From Ancylomarina longa (GTDB lineage Bacteria > Bacteroidota > Bacteroidia > Bacteroidales > Marinifilaceae), in NCBI RefSeq assembly GCF_003996985.1, contig NZ_RJJX01000005.1:161701-195834 (forward strand): DNA of 34,134 bases. The letters are read 5' to 3'. This document shows positions 14,873 to 23,176 of this stretch, piece by piece. Positions within the stretch are counted from its first letter, which is position 1, and each line of letters begins with the position of its first letter. The notes under the pieces were generated by a model. That model saw only the letters and a list, made by a program, of their open reading frames with translations. It had not been told where the DNA came from and did no database searches. The position numbers were made by a program, and so were the translations under genes.

Positions 14873-15114
14873 ATTTGTGGTTTGTAAAATTAATACTGAG
14901 ATAAAACTATAAACTGTTTAGTTAACATCCAAATTTTATAGCACTATAGATTACATCATTTGCAGACAATACAAAATGATTTAATCCGAACATAAATATC
15001 TAAAAGCTCAGGAATTATTGGGCTTTACAGATATTTGAGCTCCTCATTTTCAAAGTCCTTAAATACTCTTATTTATACTAAAACCAAATAAACTTTAGCC
15101 TTAAATATTGATTT
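14873..15114. other. Intergenic region between DUF6261 and the palindromic array
   Basis: This AT-rich stretch has no plausible ORF. It must contain the DUF6261 promoter, but no exact TAnnTTTG box is found on the minus strand; ATAAAATTTGG near 14928-14942 is the nearest. Confidence 0.4.
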
Positions 15115-15520
15115 TCATGTTCCCTCAACTGCGCGAAGCCAAGTCACGATCCGGATGGGCATTCCCCAACTGCGCGAAGCCATCTCAACATTGGGAAACA
15201 GTGTCCCGCATGCGCGTGAAAGCACTTCAATTGCGGAATGGCATTCCCCTCAACTGTTTGAGCTCAAGTCACAGTTCAGATTAGGTCCGCAGGATTGCAG
15301 GAAGCCAAGTCAAACGTGACTTAGACCTCCGCGCATGCGTGGGAGCCTAAATAAATGCCGGGATGAGCTCCCGCGCATGCGTTTGCTATCGCGCAACTAT
15401 TGACTTGAGCTCCCACGCTTGCGCGGAGTGCTATCCTGATGTTGGCTTAAGCTTCCGCAAATGCGGGAAGTGCCATTTTATGGGTGTTTTGGACTCAAAC
15501 CAATTGGGGTGCTATGGATA
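15115..15520. repeat. Head-to-head array of about ten degenerate 41-43-bp palindromic units
   Basis: Nine TCC anchors recur at 15121, 15163, 15204, 15245, 15286, 15328, 15369, 15411 and 15454 (steps 42, 41, 41, 41, 42, 41, 42, 43), and a tenth unit near 15495 keeps a CCAATTGG core. Each unit has an imperfect palindrome of 17-21 bp, such as CTCCGCGCATGCGTGGGAG (15327-15345) or CTTCCGCAAATGCGGGAAG (15452-15470). In the left five units the core is followed by AGCCAAGTCAC-like tails (15137, 15178, 15220, 15261, 15303). In the right units the core is preceded by the reverse complement (GTGACTT 15316, TTGACTTGAGC 15400, TTGGCTTAAGC 15442) and followed by GTGCTAT/GTGCCAT (15428, 15470, 15509). The polarity switches at AAGTCA-AACG-TGACTT (15307-15322). 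GC is far above the flanks. No coding frame spans it. Confidence 0.8.
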
Positions 15521-15718
15521 TATTCATGGAACTGTGTCTGACCATTTTTTTTCAATGGTATTGATGACTCTATCGTCCCTCCACAATGTTTTCGGAAAGC
15601 TGTAAAACGATGCTTTGCCATAAACAAACAAATATGTCTTCTTATGATTCCTCAAAGCATTTTCAGTCCTACCTCTATATTTTCCATTTTTGTTAGTAAA
15701 CCATCTTATTTAAGCCAG
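15521..15718. other. Right flank of the array, possible decayed units
   Basis: CCATTTTTTTTCAATGG (15542-15558) and a TCC at 15576 lie roughly one period further on and may be worn copies of the unit. No gene is seen before the promoter at 15719. Confidence 0.3.
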
Positions 15719-15726
15719 TATATTTG
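15719..15726 (+). promoter_or_regulatory. -7 element upstream of the hybrid kinase
   Basis: TATATTTG matches TAnnTTTG. A TTTG at 15689-15692 is 26 nt away, longer than the usual spacing. Transcription from here would give a ~118-nt 5' UTR. Confidence 0.4.
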
Positions 15727-15850
15727 AGTTTAATAGCTTTTATAAGTACATTTCGCTACAGTGCAATTAAAAAATGTTCCTGTGCAAATTTGACAGATGC
15801 AATGCAACAAAAAGAACTTGCTACAGGAATCTAATTTTAAAAACAGGATA

Positions 15851-18800
15851 ATGGCTGAACAGGATAAAACAAAAGGAGAACTTACTAAAGAGATAAAGAG
15901 ATTACAGCAAGAAATTGGTTCTTTAAAAGCATCTTTTGACAATAGTGTTGTCAGAGATAAACAGGAGCTAAAAAAACAAATCTTATCAAAATCAGAATTA
16001 CAGGTATTAATCGATAATAAAAAAGAATCTATCTGGTCAATTGATAACAACTATAATATTTTAGCATGTAACAATTATTTTAAAAATGCCTTTTTTGCAG
16101 CCTACCAGCAAGAATTAAAAGTTGGTATGAATATTTTGGAAACTCTTTCTCCTGAATTATTAGCTTTTTGGAAACCAAAATATGATGCAGCCTTATTAGG
16201 AAAAAATATATCTTTTGAGTTTAGTGAAACAATTCTGGGTGAGCATTATTATTTCAATGTCGATTTAAATTCTATTCTTGAGAATGGGGAGATAAAAGGT
16301 GTTGCAGCGTTTAGTGTTGATGTTACCACACTCAAAAAGACGGAAGAATCCATCATCAAAAGCAAAAAGCTGCACCGAAATTTTTTAGAAAATAATGAAG
16401 CTGTTATTTTAGCTTTTGAAACAGAAACCAGTAGAATAACTTTTGCCAATAATTCAGCCGTAGAATTTTATGGATGGGAAAAGGAGCAATTATTACAAAT
16501 GAATATCAATCAAATAAATACTTTACCGCCTAAGGAGATAAAAAGTAAAATAATTGAAGCAAGAAAGAAAAATCATAATTTTTGCACTTTTAAACATCGT
16601 TTGGCTAATGGCAGTATTCGTGATGTTGAGGTTTATCAAACCAAATTGAATTTGAATAATAAAGAAATATTTTCACTAATAGTCCATGATATATCAGAAC
16701 AGAAGAAGGTGGAGGAAGCTTTGAGATGGGCAAAATTCAAATTCAGAACTTTCGCTGATTATACTGCTGACTGGGAATATTGGGAAAATGAGGATAACAA
16801 GATAATGTACATGTCTCCTTCGTGCGAAAAATTCACAGGTTATACCGCCGATGAATTTATATCAAATCCGGAATTAGCAAATTCAATTATTCATCCCGAT
16901 GACCTTAACGCTGTATTGAAACACCATGATAAAACCTATTCTTATCATGACCGCGATAAATTGGAAAATATAGAATTCAGGATTGTTAAAAAGGATGGAT
17001 TTATCGTAAATACTTACCATACCTGTAGGCCAATTTACGATGAAAATAAAGATTTTCTGGGGCGAAGGGTAAGTAATAGAGATATTACGGAGAGATTGCA
17101 AAGTAGAAAAGCCTTGCAGGAAAGTGAGAAGCGATTCCAAATATTATTCAATAAAGCTCCACTAGGCTATCAATCGCTCGATTATAAAGGCAACTTTATA
17201 GAAATAAATCAGCAATGGTTGGATATGCTTGGCTATTCGCGCGAGGAAGTAATTGGCAATTGGTTTGGCAAATTCATGACAGTCTCTTCACAAGAGAAAG
17301 TGAAAAATACATTCCCTTTATTTTTGAAACAAGGATATATAAATACCAAATTTGAAATGGTTCATAAAAATGGCTCTTTACTTACTATAAACTTTGTTGG
17401 GAAAATTGGTAATGACAGTAATGATAATTTTCTTCAAACGCATTGCATTTTGCAGGATATTACCGCAAGCAAGATAGCAGAAGACGCATTGAAGGAAAGT
17501 GAAAGAAAATTCAGAAGATTGTTTGACGATCATGCAGCTGTAAAATTATTGATTGATCCCGAAACTGGGAATATAGCTGATGCTAACAAATCGGCAATTG
17601 CCTTTTACGGGTGGTCGTATGAAGAATTAAAAAGCATGAATATCGATCAAATAAATACCCTCGAACCTGAAGAACTAAGAAGAGAAATGGGAGATGCACG
17701 AAATAATTCCAGGAATTTTTTCGAATTTAGACATTACTTAAAGAATGGGAAGATAAAAGATGTGGCAGTTTTTAGCAGCAAGATAGAAATTGAAGGAAAG
17801 GAATATTTACATTCTATAATACAAGACATTACACAAAGTAAACTGGCTGAAAAACAATTAAAACTTTTAGGACAAGCCATTGATCAAAATCCAGTAATCA
17901 TTCTTATTGCGAATAAAGTAGGTGAAATTGAATACGTGAACCCTATATTCACAAAAGTTACGGGATATACTAGAGAAGAAGTAATGGGCAAGAATCCACG
18001 TTTCCTTCAATCGGGCGAACATAAACATGAATTTTATAAGGAACTTTGGGATACAATCACTTCAGGTAAAAATTGGCATGGAGAGTTTCATAACAAAAAT
18101 AAAAATGGAGAATATTACTGGGAAAACGCTATCATTTCTCCTGTTTTTGATGATCACAACAAAATTTTGCATTTTCTAGCGGTAAAAGAAGATATTACCG
18201 AAAAGAAAAAGATGATTTCAGATTTGATAGCTGCCAAAGATAAAGCAGAAGAATCCGACCGATTAAAATCTGCTTTTCTTGCTAATATGAGCCATGAAAT
18301 CCGCACACCAATGAATGCAATCCTTGGATTTTCAGAACTCTTAAAAGAGCCAGATCTTGCAAACGAGCAGCAGCAAGATTACATTGCATTAATAGAAAAG
18401 GGAGGAGCTCGTATGCTCAATATTATCAACCAAATAATGGATATTTCGAAAATAGAATCCAATCTCATGGAAGTATCGATTAAGGAAATCAATATTAACA
18501 AACAAATCGAACACACATATAATTTTCTTAGATCTCAAGTGGAAGCAAAAGGGCTTGAAATAAGCTATAAAACTCCTTTACAGGATAAAGACGCTATCAT
18601 TAAAACTGATCCGGATAAAGTACTTGCCGTCTTGCTTAATCTGGTTAATAATGCTTTTAAATATACCGATAAAGGTACTATCGAATTTGGCTACGAAAAA
18701 AAAGATAAATATTTAGAGTTTTTTGTAAAGGACACTGGTATTGGCGTTCCTCAAAATCGTCAGAAAGCTATTTTTGAACGTTTTATTCAGGCTGATATTG

Positions 18801-19369
18801 AAGATAAAATGGCTCGGCAAGGAGCTGGTCTTGGATTGTCGATTTCAAAAGCATATGTGGAAATGCTAGGCGGTAAAATTTGGTTGGTAAGCGAAAAAGA
18901 TAGAGGCTCTGTTTTTTATTTTACTTTACCCTATAATACTGATAAAGCAAAAAATGTGATTTTGAAAAACGTTATTTCTGCAAGTGGTGAAAATTATGCT
19001 AAAAACTTAAAAATACTGATCGCCGAAGACGATGAAACATCGGAAAAACTTGCTGAAATTATGATTGACAAATTTGGAAAAGAAATACTCATAGCAAGGA
19101 CAGGACAAGAAGCTGTTGAAATTTGCAAGAATAATCCTGATATTGATTTGGTATTGATGGATATCTTAATGCCAGAAATGAACGGACTGGAAGCCACCGA
19201 GAAAATCAGACAATTCAATAAGGAAATAATCATTATTGCACAAACTGCTTATGCAATGAAAGGAGACCGTGAAAAAGCAATTAATGCCGGTTGTAACGAT
19301 TATATTTCTAAACCAATTAAAAAAAGTATTTTATTGGAATTGATGAAAAAATATTTCAAGAAAGACTAA
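15851..19369 (+). CDS. Hybrid sensor histidine kinase with six PAS domains and a receiver
   Basis: The ATG at 15851 (MAEQDKTK) is preferred over one 54 bases earlier; the product is 1172 residues. After a coiled coil (about 5-50) come six PAS domains at about 55-165, 170-295, 295-420, 425-545, 550-665 and 670-795. The last has GKNPRFLQSG, like LOV domains but with Pro instead of the flavin-binding Cys. The HisKA domain has FLANMSHEIRTPMNAILGFS with phospho-acceptor His815. The HATPase has NLVNNAFKYTDKG, DTGIGVP and GAGLGLSISKA. The C-terminal receiver (about 1052-1170) has LIAEDDE and acceptor Asp1104 in VLMDILMPEMNG. No TM helix is seen, so it is a cytosolic sensor, possibly of redox state or small ligands. 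No response regulator or target gene is adjacent. Confidence 0.92.
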   Translation: MAEQDKTKGELTKEIKRLQQEIGSLKASFDNSVVRDKQELKKQILSKSELQVLIDNKKESIWSIDNNYNILACNNYFKNAFFAAYQQELKVGMNILETLSPELLAFWKPKYDAALLGKNISFEFSETILGEHYYFNVDLNSILENGEIKGVAAFSVDVTTLKKTEESIIKSKKLHRNFLENNEAVILAFETETSRITFANNSAVEFYGWEKEQLLQMNINQINTLPPKEIKSKIIEARKKNHNFCTFKHRLANGSIRDVEVYQTKLNLNNKEIFSLIVHDISEQKKVEEALRWAKFKFRTFADYTADWEYWENEDNKIMYMSPSCEKFTGYTADEFISNPELANSIIHPDDLNAVLKHHDKTYSYHDRDKLENIEFRIVKKDGFIVNTYHTCRPIYDENKDFLGRRVSNRDITERLQSRKALQESEKRFQILFNKAPLGYQSLDYKGNFIEINQQWLDMLGYSREEVIGNWFGKFMTVSSQEKVKNTFPLFLKQGYINTKFEMVHKNGSLLTINFVGKIGNDSNDNFLQTHCILQDITASKIAEDALKESERKFRRLFDDHAAVKLLIDPETGNIADANKSAIAFYGWSYEELKSMNIDQINTLEPEELRREMGDARNNSRNFFEFRHYLKNGKIKDVAVFSSKIEIEGKEYLHSIIQDITQSKLAEKQLKLLGQAIDQNPVIILIANKVGEIEYVNPIFTKVTGYTREEVMGKNPRFLQSGEHKHEFYKELWDTITSGKNWHGEFHNKNKNGEYYWENAIISPVFDDHNKILHFLAVKEDITEKKKMISDLIAAKDKAEESDRLKSAFLANMSHEIRTPMNAILGFSELLKEPDLANEQQQDYIALIEKGGARMLNIINQIMDISKIESNLMEVSIKEININKQIEHTYNFLRSQVEAKGLEISYKTPLQDKDAIIKTDPDKVLAVLLNLVNNAFKYTDKGTIEFGYEKKDKYLEFFVKDTGIGVPQNRQKAIFERFIQADIEDKMARQGAGLGLSISKAYVEMLGGKIWLVSEKDRGSVFYFTLPYNTDKAKNVILKNVISASGENYAKNLKILIAEDDETSEKLAEIMIDKFGKEILIARTGQEAVEICKNNPDIDLVLMDILMPEMNGLEATEKIRQFNKEIIIIAQTAYAMKGDREKAINAGCNDYISKPIKKSILLELMKKYFKKD

Positions 19370-19389
19370 ACTCTTAAAATAAACCATGT

Positions 19390-19950
19390 ATGAATCTATT
19401 CGAAATAATAATCTATAGTATATGGTGTCTTTCCGAGATACTTTTAAACATCTCCATGCGATCATCGAAAAAGGACAAACAGCATGCCGACAAAAACAGC
19501 TTGCGCTTAATTTGGCTTGGCATTATTCTAGGCATCAGTTTGGCTGTATTTGTATCTATCCGCACCAATTTACCAATTACATCTACCGGTATTGCAGGCT
19601 ACGCTGGTATTGGTATCATTTTGTTTGGAGTTGCCTTGCGCCTTAGCATCATCAAAAGTTTAGGCAAATTTTTTACGGTTGATGTTACCATTCGCGAAGA
19701 TCATCAGCTAAAAACCGATGGCTTTTACAAACACTTGCGCCATCCCTCCTATGCTGCATCATTAATCTCTTTTGTAGGATATGGCTTATCTACCAACAAT
19801 TGGTATTCACTACTTATCATCACCGTATTAATGTTGACCGTATTTATCCGACGAATAAAAATTGAAGAAACTGCCCTATCAGAGCAATTTGGCACTGCTT
19901 ATCGCGATTACAAATCCCATACAAAGGCAATAATTCCCTTTATTTATTAA
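19390..19950 (+). CDS. Isoprenylcysteine carboxyl methyltransferase-like membrane methyltransferase
   Basis: The 186-residue integral membrane protein has about four or five TM segments (for example 42-57, 66-86 and 120-147). It carries the ICMT/PEMT-type signature: FFTVDVTIREDHQLKTDGFY (93-112), then KHLRHPSYAA (113-122), and a C-terminal RRIKIEETALSEQFG (about 153-167) with AYRDYKSHTKAIIPFIY. The family transfers methyl groups from SAM to membrane-embedded substrates; the substrate here is unknown. The start lies 20 bp after the kinase gene and 52 bp before another methyltransferase. Confidence 0.87.
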   Translation: MNLFEIIIYSIWCLSEILLNISMRSSKKDKQHADKNSLRLIWLGIILGISLAVFVSIRTNLPITSTGIAGYAGIGIILFGVALRLSIIKSLGKFFTVDVTIREDHQLKTDGFYKHLRHPSYAASLISFVGYGLSTNNWYSLLIITVLMLTVFIRRIKIEETALSEQFGTAYRDYKSHTKAIIPFIY

Positions 19951-20002
19951 ATTCGTTGCGCCATTAGTGCAATTACAAAACTTAGCCTAACAATACACAG
20001 CA

Positions 20003-20629
20003 ATGAAACACTTTGATGAACAAGCCAAAGATTGGGATGCCAATCCGTTAAAAAACGAAAGAGCCAGCGTAGTAGCCAAAGAGATTGATGAATTTATACA
20101 TCCAAATAAAACTTTAAATGCGCTGGAATTTGGTTGTGGAACAGGATTACTCAGTTTCCAATTGAAAGAGGCTTTTAAAAGTATTACACTTGCAGATAAT
20201 TCGGAGGGAATGATTCAGGTGTTGCAGGAAAAAATTAAAGAAAGTCGTCTCAGTCATTTTAAACCATTACACATCGATTTAACCACAGATAAATTGGAAT
20301 CCAAAGCATACGATGTGGTTTATACACTAATGACTATGCATCATATTCCTGATACCGACCATATTTTAAAGGCTTTTCGGGATATATTAAAACCCGATGG
20401 CTATTTATGTATTGCCGATTTAGTGGAGGAAGATGGTTCTTTTCATGCACATCAGCAACATTTCAACGGGCATAACGGCTTTAATAAAAATGCTTTCGCA
20501 GATCAATTATCGAAGTATGGTTTCGAGGTGGTGTATTATAAAATATGCTTCGAGATGGAACGAAATTTTGATGGAAACATCAGAAAATATCCTTTGTTTT
20601 TAATGATTTGTAAAAAAAGTGCGGAGTAG
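20003..20629 (+). CDS. Class I SAM-dependent methyltransferase
   Basis: The 208-residue product starts MKHFDEQAKDWDANP, like UbiE/YcgJ-type methyltransferases. Motif I is LNALEFGCGTGLLSF (38-52), motif II is near ITLADNSEGM (65-74) and the post-motif stretch is VVYTLMTMHHIPDTDHILK (about 105-123), followed by LKPDGYLCIADLVEEDG. All SAM-binding features are intact. The substrate is unknown. It probably shares a transcript with the membrane methyltransferase upstream and is closed by the terminator near 20694. Confidence 0.88.
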   Translation: MKHFDEQAKDWDANPLKNERASVVAKEIDEFIHPNKTLNALEFGCGTGLLSFQLKEAFKSITLADNSEGMIQVLQEKIKESRLSHFKPLHIDLTTDKLESKAYDVVYTLMTMHHIPDTDHILKAFRDILKPDGYLCIADLVEEDGSFHAHQQHFNGHNGFNKNAFADQLSKYGFEVVYYKICFEMERNFDGNIRKYPLFLMICKKSAE

Positions 20630-20693
20630 AAAAGATTGAATACAAATATCAATCCGCCTATAAATCAAATTTTGGCTTCATTAATAAATAGAG

Positions 20694-20733
20694 AGCAGAT
20701 TTCTATATCATAGAAAGTAAAAGTCTGCTTTTT
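20694..20733 (+). terminator. Terminator after the methyltransferase pair
   Basis: The outer stem AGCAGA (20694-20699) / TCTGCT (20724-20729) encloses the inner stem TTTCTA (20700-20705) / TAGAAA (20711-20716). TTTTG follows. Confidence 0.55.
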
Positions 20734-20855
20734 GTAGTTCTATCCCATAATTTCAGTAACTTTTTTGGCGTATTAGCCACCATGATAAAATAAAGCACAA
20801 AACAGTTGCTGAAATAATAGAAATTTTCTTAATCTGATAAATTACACAAGAAATA

Positions 20856-21302
20856 ATGAAAGACTCACAAGTACCAATTATCGTAGAACAAATTTATAAT
20901 GCTTCTGTGGAAGAGGTTTGGAATGCTCTTACCCATATAGAGGAAATGCGGAAGTGGTATTTTAATAATATACCAGATTTTAAAGCCGAAGTTGGATTTC
21001 GCACCCAATTTGATGTAGTATCCGGAGACAGAACTTTTCGACATCAATGGGAGATCACCGAAGTAGATGAGCCCCACAAAATAGTTTACAAGTGGACATT
21101 TGATGGTATTCCAGGTGCCTCTTGGTCTAATTTCGAATTATTTGATGAAAACGGACAAACAAAGTTGCGATTAACAACTACCGGCTTAGAAAGTTTACCT
21201 TCTGATATTCCCGAATTTACAAATGAAAGTTGTACCGCAGGCTGGAACTACTTTTTAGGCGGCAACCTGAGAGATTATCTGGAAAATGATTCCAAATCCT
21301 AA
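20856..21302 (+). CDS. SRPBCC/AHSA1-type START-domain protein
   Basis: The 148-residue product has the AHSA1 pattern: EQIYNASVEEVWNALTHIEE (10-29) then MRKWYF, a central FDVVSGDRTFRHQWEITEVD and VYKWTFDG, and a C-terminal helix in NESCTAGWNYFLGGNLRDYL. It forms a hydrophobic ligand-binding cavity; the ligand is unknown and no enzyme function is implied. It is followed after 14 bp by the NYN gene. Confidence 0.88.
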   Translation: MKDSQVPIIVEQIYNASVEEVWNALTHIEEMRKWYFNNIPDFKAEVGFRTQFDVVSGDRTFRHQWEITEVDEPHKIVYKWTFDGIPGASWSNFELFDENGQTKLRLTTTGLESLPSDIPEFTNESCTAGWNYFLGGNLRDYLENDSKS

Positions 21303-21316
21303 ACTTTTAAGCCTAC

Positions 21317-22105
21317 ATGCAAGATAGAATTACAATAAATACAAACCCAATGAATATAAATTTAGCAGTACTTATCGACGGAGATAATATTCCATCCGCT
21401 TACATCAAAGAAATGATGGAGGAAATAGCCAAATACGGTAATCCAACCATTAAGCGAATTTATGGGGATTGGACCAAACCCAACCTCGCAAAATGGAAAA
21501 GCCTTTTGCTTGAAAATGCAATTACCCCCATTCAGCAATACGGTTACACTACCGGTAAAAATGCAACCGATTCTGCCATGATCATCGATGCCATGGATAT
21601 TCTATACTCCGAAAAGGTAAATGGTTTCTGTCTGGTTTCGAGTGATAGCGACTTTACTCGCCTGGCTACACGCCTAAGAGAAGCAGGAATGACAGTGATT
21701 GGTATTGGCGAGAAGAAGACACCTAATCCGTTTATTGTAGCCTGCGACAAATTTATCTATATCGAGATCCTCAAGAATGCTTCGAAAGAAGAGGAATTCG
21801 AAAACGAAAAGCCAGAACCAAAAGATTCGGTAGACAAAATAACAAACAAGGAAATTAATTTAATTATCACCACTATTAACGATTTGTCGGATGATGATGG
21901 TTGGGCATTTTTGGGTGATGTGGGTAGTTTACTTCAAAAGAAACAAGCCAATTTTGACTCCAGAAACTATGGATTTCAAAAACTAACCCCTTTGATTAAA
22001 TCTATCGGTAAATTTGAGCTGGAACAACGCGAAAGTCCCAAAAGCAGGCATAAGCTCATCTATGTAAGAAACATTAGGAAGCGTAAAGGCAAAGCGAAAA
22101 AATAG
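21317..22105 (+). CDS. NYN-domain ribonuclease-like protein with C-terminal OST-HTH/LOTUS domain
   Basis: The protein has 262 residues from 21317, or 251 if the second ATG at 21350 is used; the NYN domain begins right after the second Met, so either is possible. The N-terminal NYN (LabA/DUF88-like, PIN-fold) domain has the acidic residues in LIDGDNIPSA (Asp21, Asp23), NATDSAMIIDAMD and LVSSDSDFTRLA, fit to hold metal ions for RNA cleavage. The C-terminal region (about 170-255, INDLSDDDGWAFLGDVGSLL, YGFQKLTPLIKS) is an OST-HTH/LOTUS domain that binds RNA. The tail RKRKGKAKK is basic. The pair of domains suggests an RNA-processing or RNA-decay enzyme in the cytosol. Confidence 0.88.
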   Translation: MQDRITINTNPMNINLAVLIDGDNIPSAYIKEMMEEIAKYGNPTIKRIYGDWTKPNLAKWKSLLLENAITPIQQYGYTTGKNATDSAMIIDAMDILYSEKVNGFCLVSSDSDFTRLATRLREAGMTVIGIGEKKTPNPFIVACDKFIYIEILKNASKEEEFENEKPEPKDSVDKITNKEINLIITTINDLSDDDGWAFLGDVGSLLQKKQANFDSRNYGFQKLTPLIKSIGKFELEQRESPKSRHKLIYVRNIRKRKGKAKK

Positions 22106-22120
22106 AATAGCAAATATATT

Positions 22121-22160
22121 AAAAAATGGTCCGAAGTAATTTTCGGCCCTTTTTATTTTT
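22121..22160 (+). terminator. Intrinsic terminator after the NYN gene
   Basis: GGTCCGAA (22128-22135) pairs with TTCGGCCC (22142-22149) with one mismatch. An A-run before the stem and TTTTTATTTTT after it complete the element. Confidence 0.75.
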
Positions 22161-22364
22161 GTGAATTTCAATCCTATATCATAGCCTGATTAAGTTGCTG
22201 TTTTTTGAACTCAGTCCACCTAATCAGCAAAACACTTTGTAATAATTCTATTTACTTTAAAAGTGAATTTGATTAGTGACAAATCAAAATTATATCTTAA
22301 TAGTTTTCAATCAAAATATGTTGCAGAAGCATAGTATTTATTCCAATTGTTTTTTTGAAAAGCT

Positions 22365-22385
22365 TACATTTGTTGTTAAACAACA
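22365..22385 (+). promoter_or_regulatory. -7 box with overlapping operator-like palindrome
   Basis: TACATTTG (22365-22372) fits TAnnTTTG. Overlapping its end is TGTTGTTAAACAACA (22371-22385), a perfect 7-1-7 palindrome at the expected transcription start. This is where a repressor would block initiation of the C_GCAxxG/Nudix operon. Confidence 0.45.
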
Positions 22386-22397
22386 GCAATTCTTGCA

Positions 22398-22781
22398 ATG
22401 AGTTTTTTTCATAAAAGATCGAAAGCCGAAACCGCTTTAAAATGTTTTCACAAACCACCCGGTTACTATAATTGTGCGCAAGCTGTATTTAAAGCTTTTC
22501 AGGAGGAATTTGATATCTCCAACGAGAGAATAGCAGAATTTGCAAAATATGGAAACGGCAAAGCTGAAAAAGGATACTGCGGTGCATATTATGCAGCCAA
22601 AGAGTTGTTGAAAGATCAACCTGAGCTGTTGAAAGAGTTTCAGACTCTATTTCAGGAAAAATCGGAATATCTTACCTGCTTTGATATCCGTTTCAACTAC
22701 ACCATGTCCTGCAAAAATCTGGTTCGCTTATCTTCCGATTTATTGGAAAAGTTAGTGCCTGTAGAAGATGCTAAAAAATGA
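22398..22781 (+). CDS. C_GCAxxG_C_C-type redox protein
   Basis: The 127-residue product resembles the C_GCAxxG_C_C family of small putative redox proteins: GYYNCAQAVFKAF (22-34) with Cys26, EKGYCGAYYAAKEL (57-70) with Cys61, then Cys94 in LTCFDIRF and Cys105 in TMSCKNLV. The name-giving GCAxxG is present only in altered form (YCGAYYAA), so it is a diverged member. Its function is unknown; related proteins are suspected to carry an Fe-S cluster or reactive disulfide. The stop overlaps the Nudix start as ATGA (22778-22781). Confidence 0.75.
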   Translation: MSFFHKRSKAETALKCFHKPPGYYNCAQAVFKAFQEEFDISNERIAEFAKYGNGKAEKGYCGAYYAAKELLKDQPELLKEFQTLFQEKSEYLTCFDIRFNYTMSCKNLVRLSSDLLEKLVPVEDAKK

Positions 22782-23176
22782 CTCCCCTACTGGTTACCGC
22801 AGCAATACTAATCAAAAATCAGAAAATTTTGGTTGCTCAGCGCAAGCATTCTGATGAATTAAACGGTAAGTGGGAATTCCCTGGTGGTAAAGTAGAAGCA
22901 AACGAAAATACCAAGGAATGCCTAAAAAGAGAACTCTACGAAGAATTTGGTATTAATACTGCTATCAACGATTATTTGGGGGAAAGCATCTACGATTATG
23001 GTTCCAAAATTATTCACTTACAAGCCTATTTTGTAAGCCATATATCGGGTGATATCCAAGTAAGGGTTCACGAGCAAATCCGGTGGGTATCCTTATCCGA
23101 ACTGGAAGGATTAGATTGGGCTCCTGCTGATGTTTCTCTCGTTAATCAGTTGAGAACATACTTTCAATTAAAGTAG
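22778..23176 (+). CDS. Nudix (deoxy)nucleoside triphosphate pyrophosphohydrolase, MutT-like
   Basis: The 132-residue protein has the MutT-like opening LVTAAILIKNQKILVAQRKH (4-23) and a complete Nudix box from GGKVEANENTKECLKREL (36-53) to YEEFGI (54-59), matching GX5EX7REUXEEXGU. The C-terminal part, IRWVSLSELEGLDWAPADVS, is typical of MutT-type 8-oxo-dGTP hydrolases and CTP pyrophosphohydrolases. It probably cleans oxidised nucleotides from the pool. It is translationally coupled to the gene before it and converges with folK (9-bp overlap). Confidence 0.9.
   Translation: MTPLLVTAAILIKNQKILVAQRKHSDELNGKWEFPGGKVEANENTKECLKRELYEEFGINTAINDYLGESIYDYGSKIIHLQAYFVSHISGDIQVRVHEQIRWVSLSELEGLDWAPADVSLVNQLRTYFQLK

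Noticed and set aside
15115-15520. CRISPR array
   Set aside because: The repeated parts are only loosely alike, the units change polarity midway and there are no unique spacers between constant repeats; no cas genes are near.
15363-15605. 80-codon plus-strand ORF with many Cys
   Set aside because: It runs through the palindromic units; the Cys come from TGC in the repeat cores. It has no family resemblance and the 41-43-bp period does not keep a reading frame.
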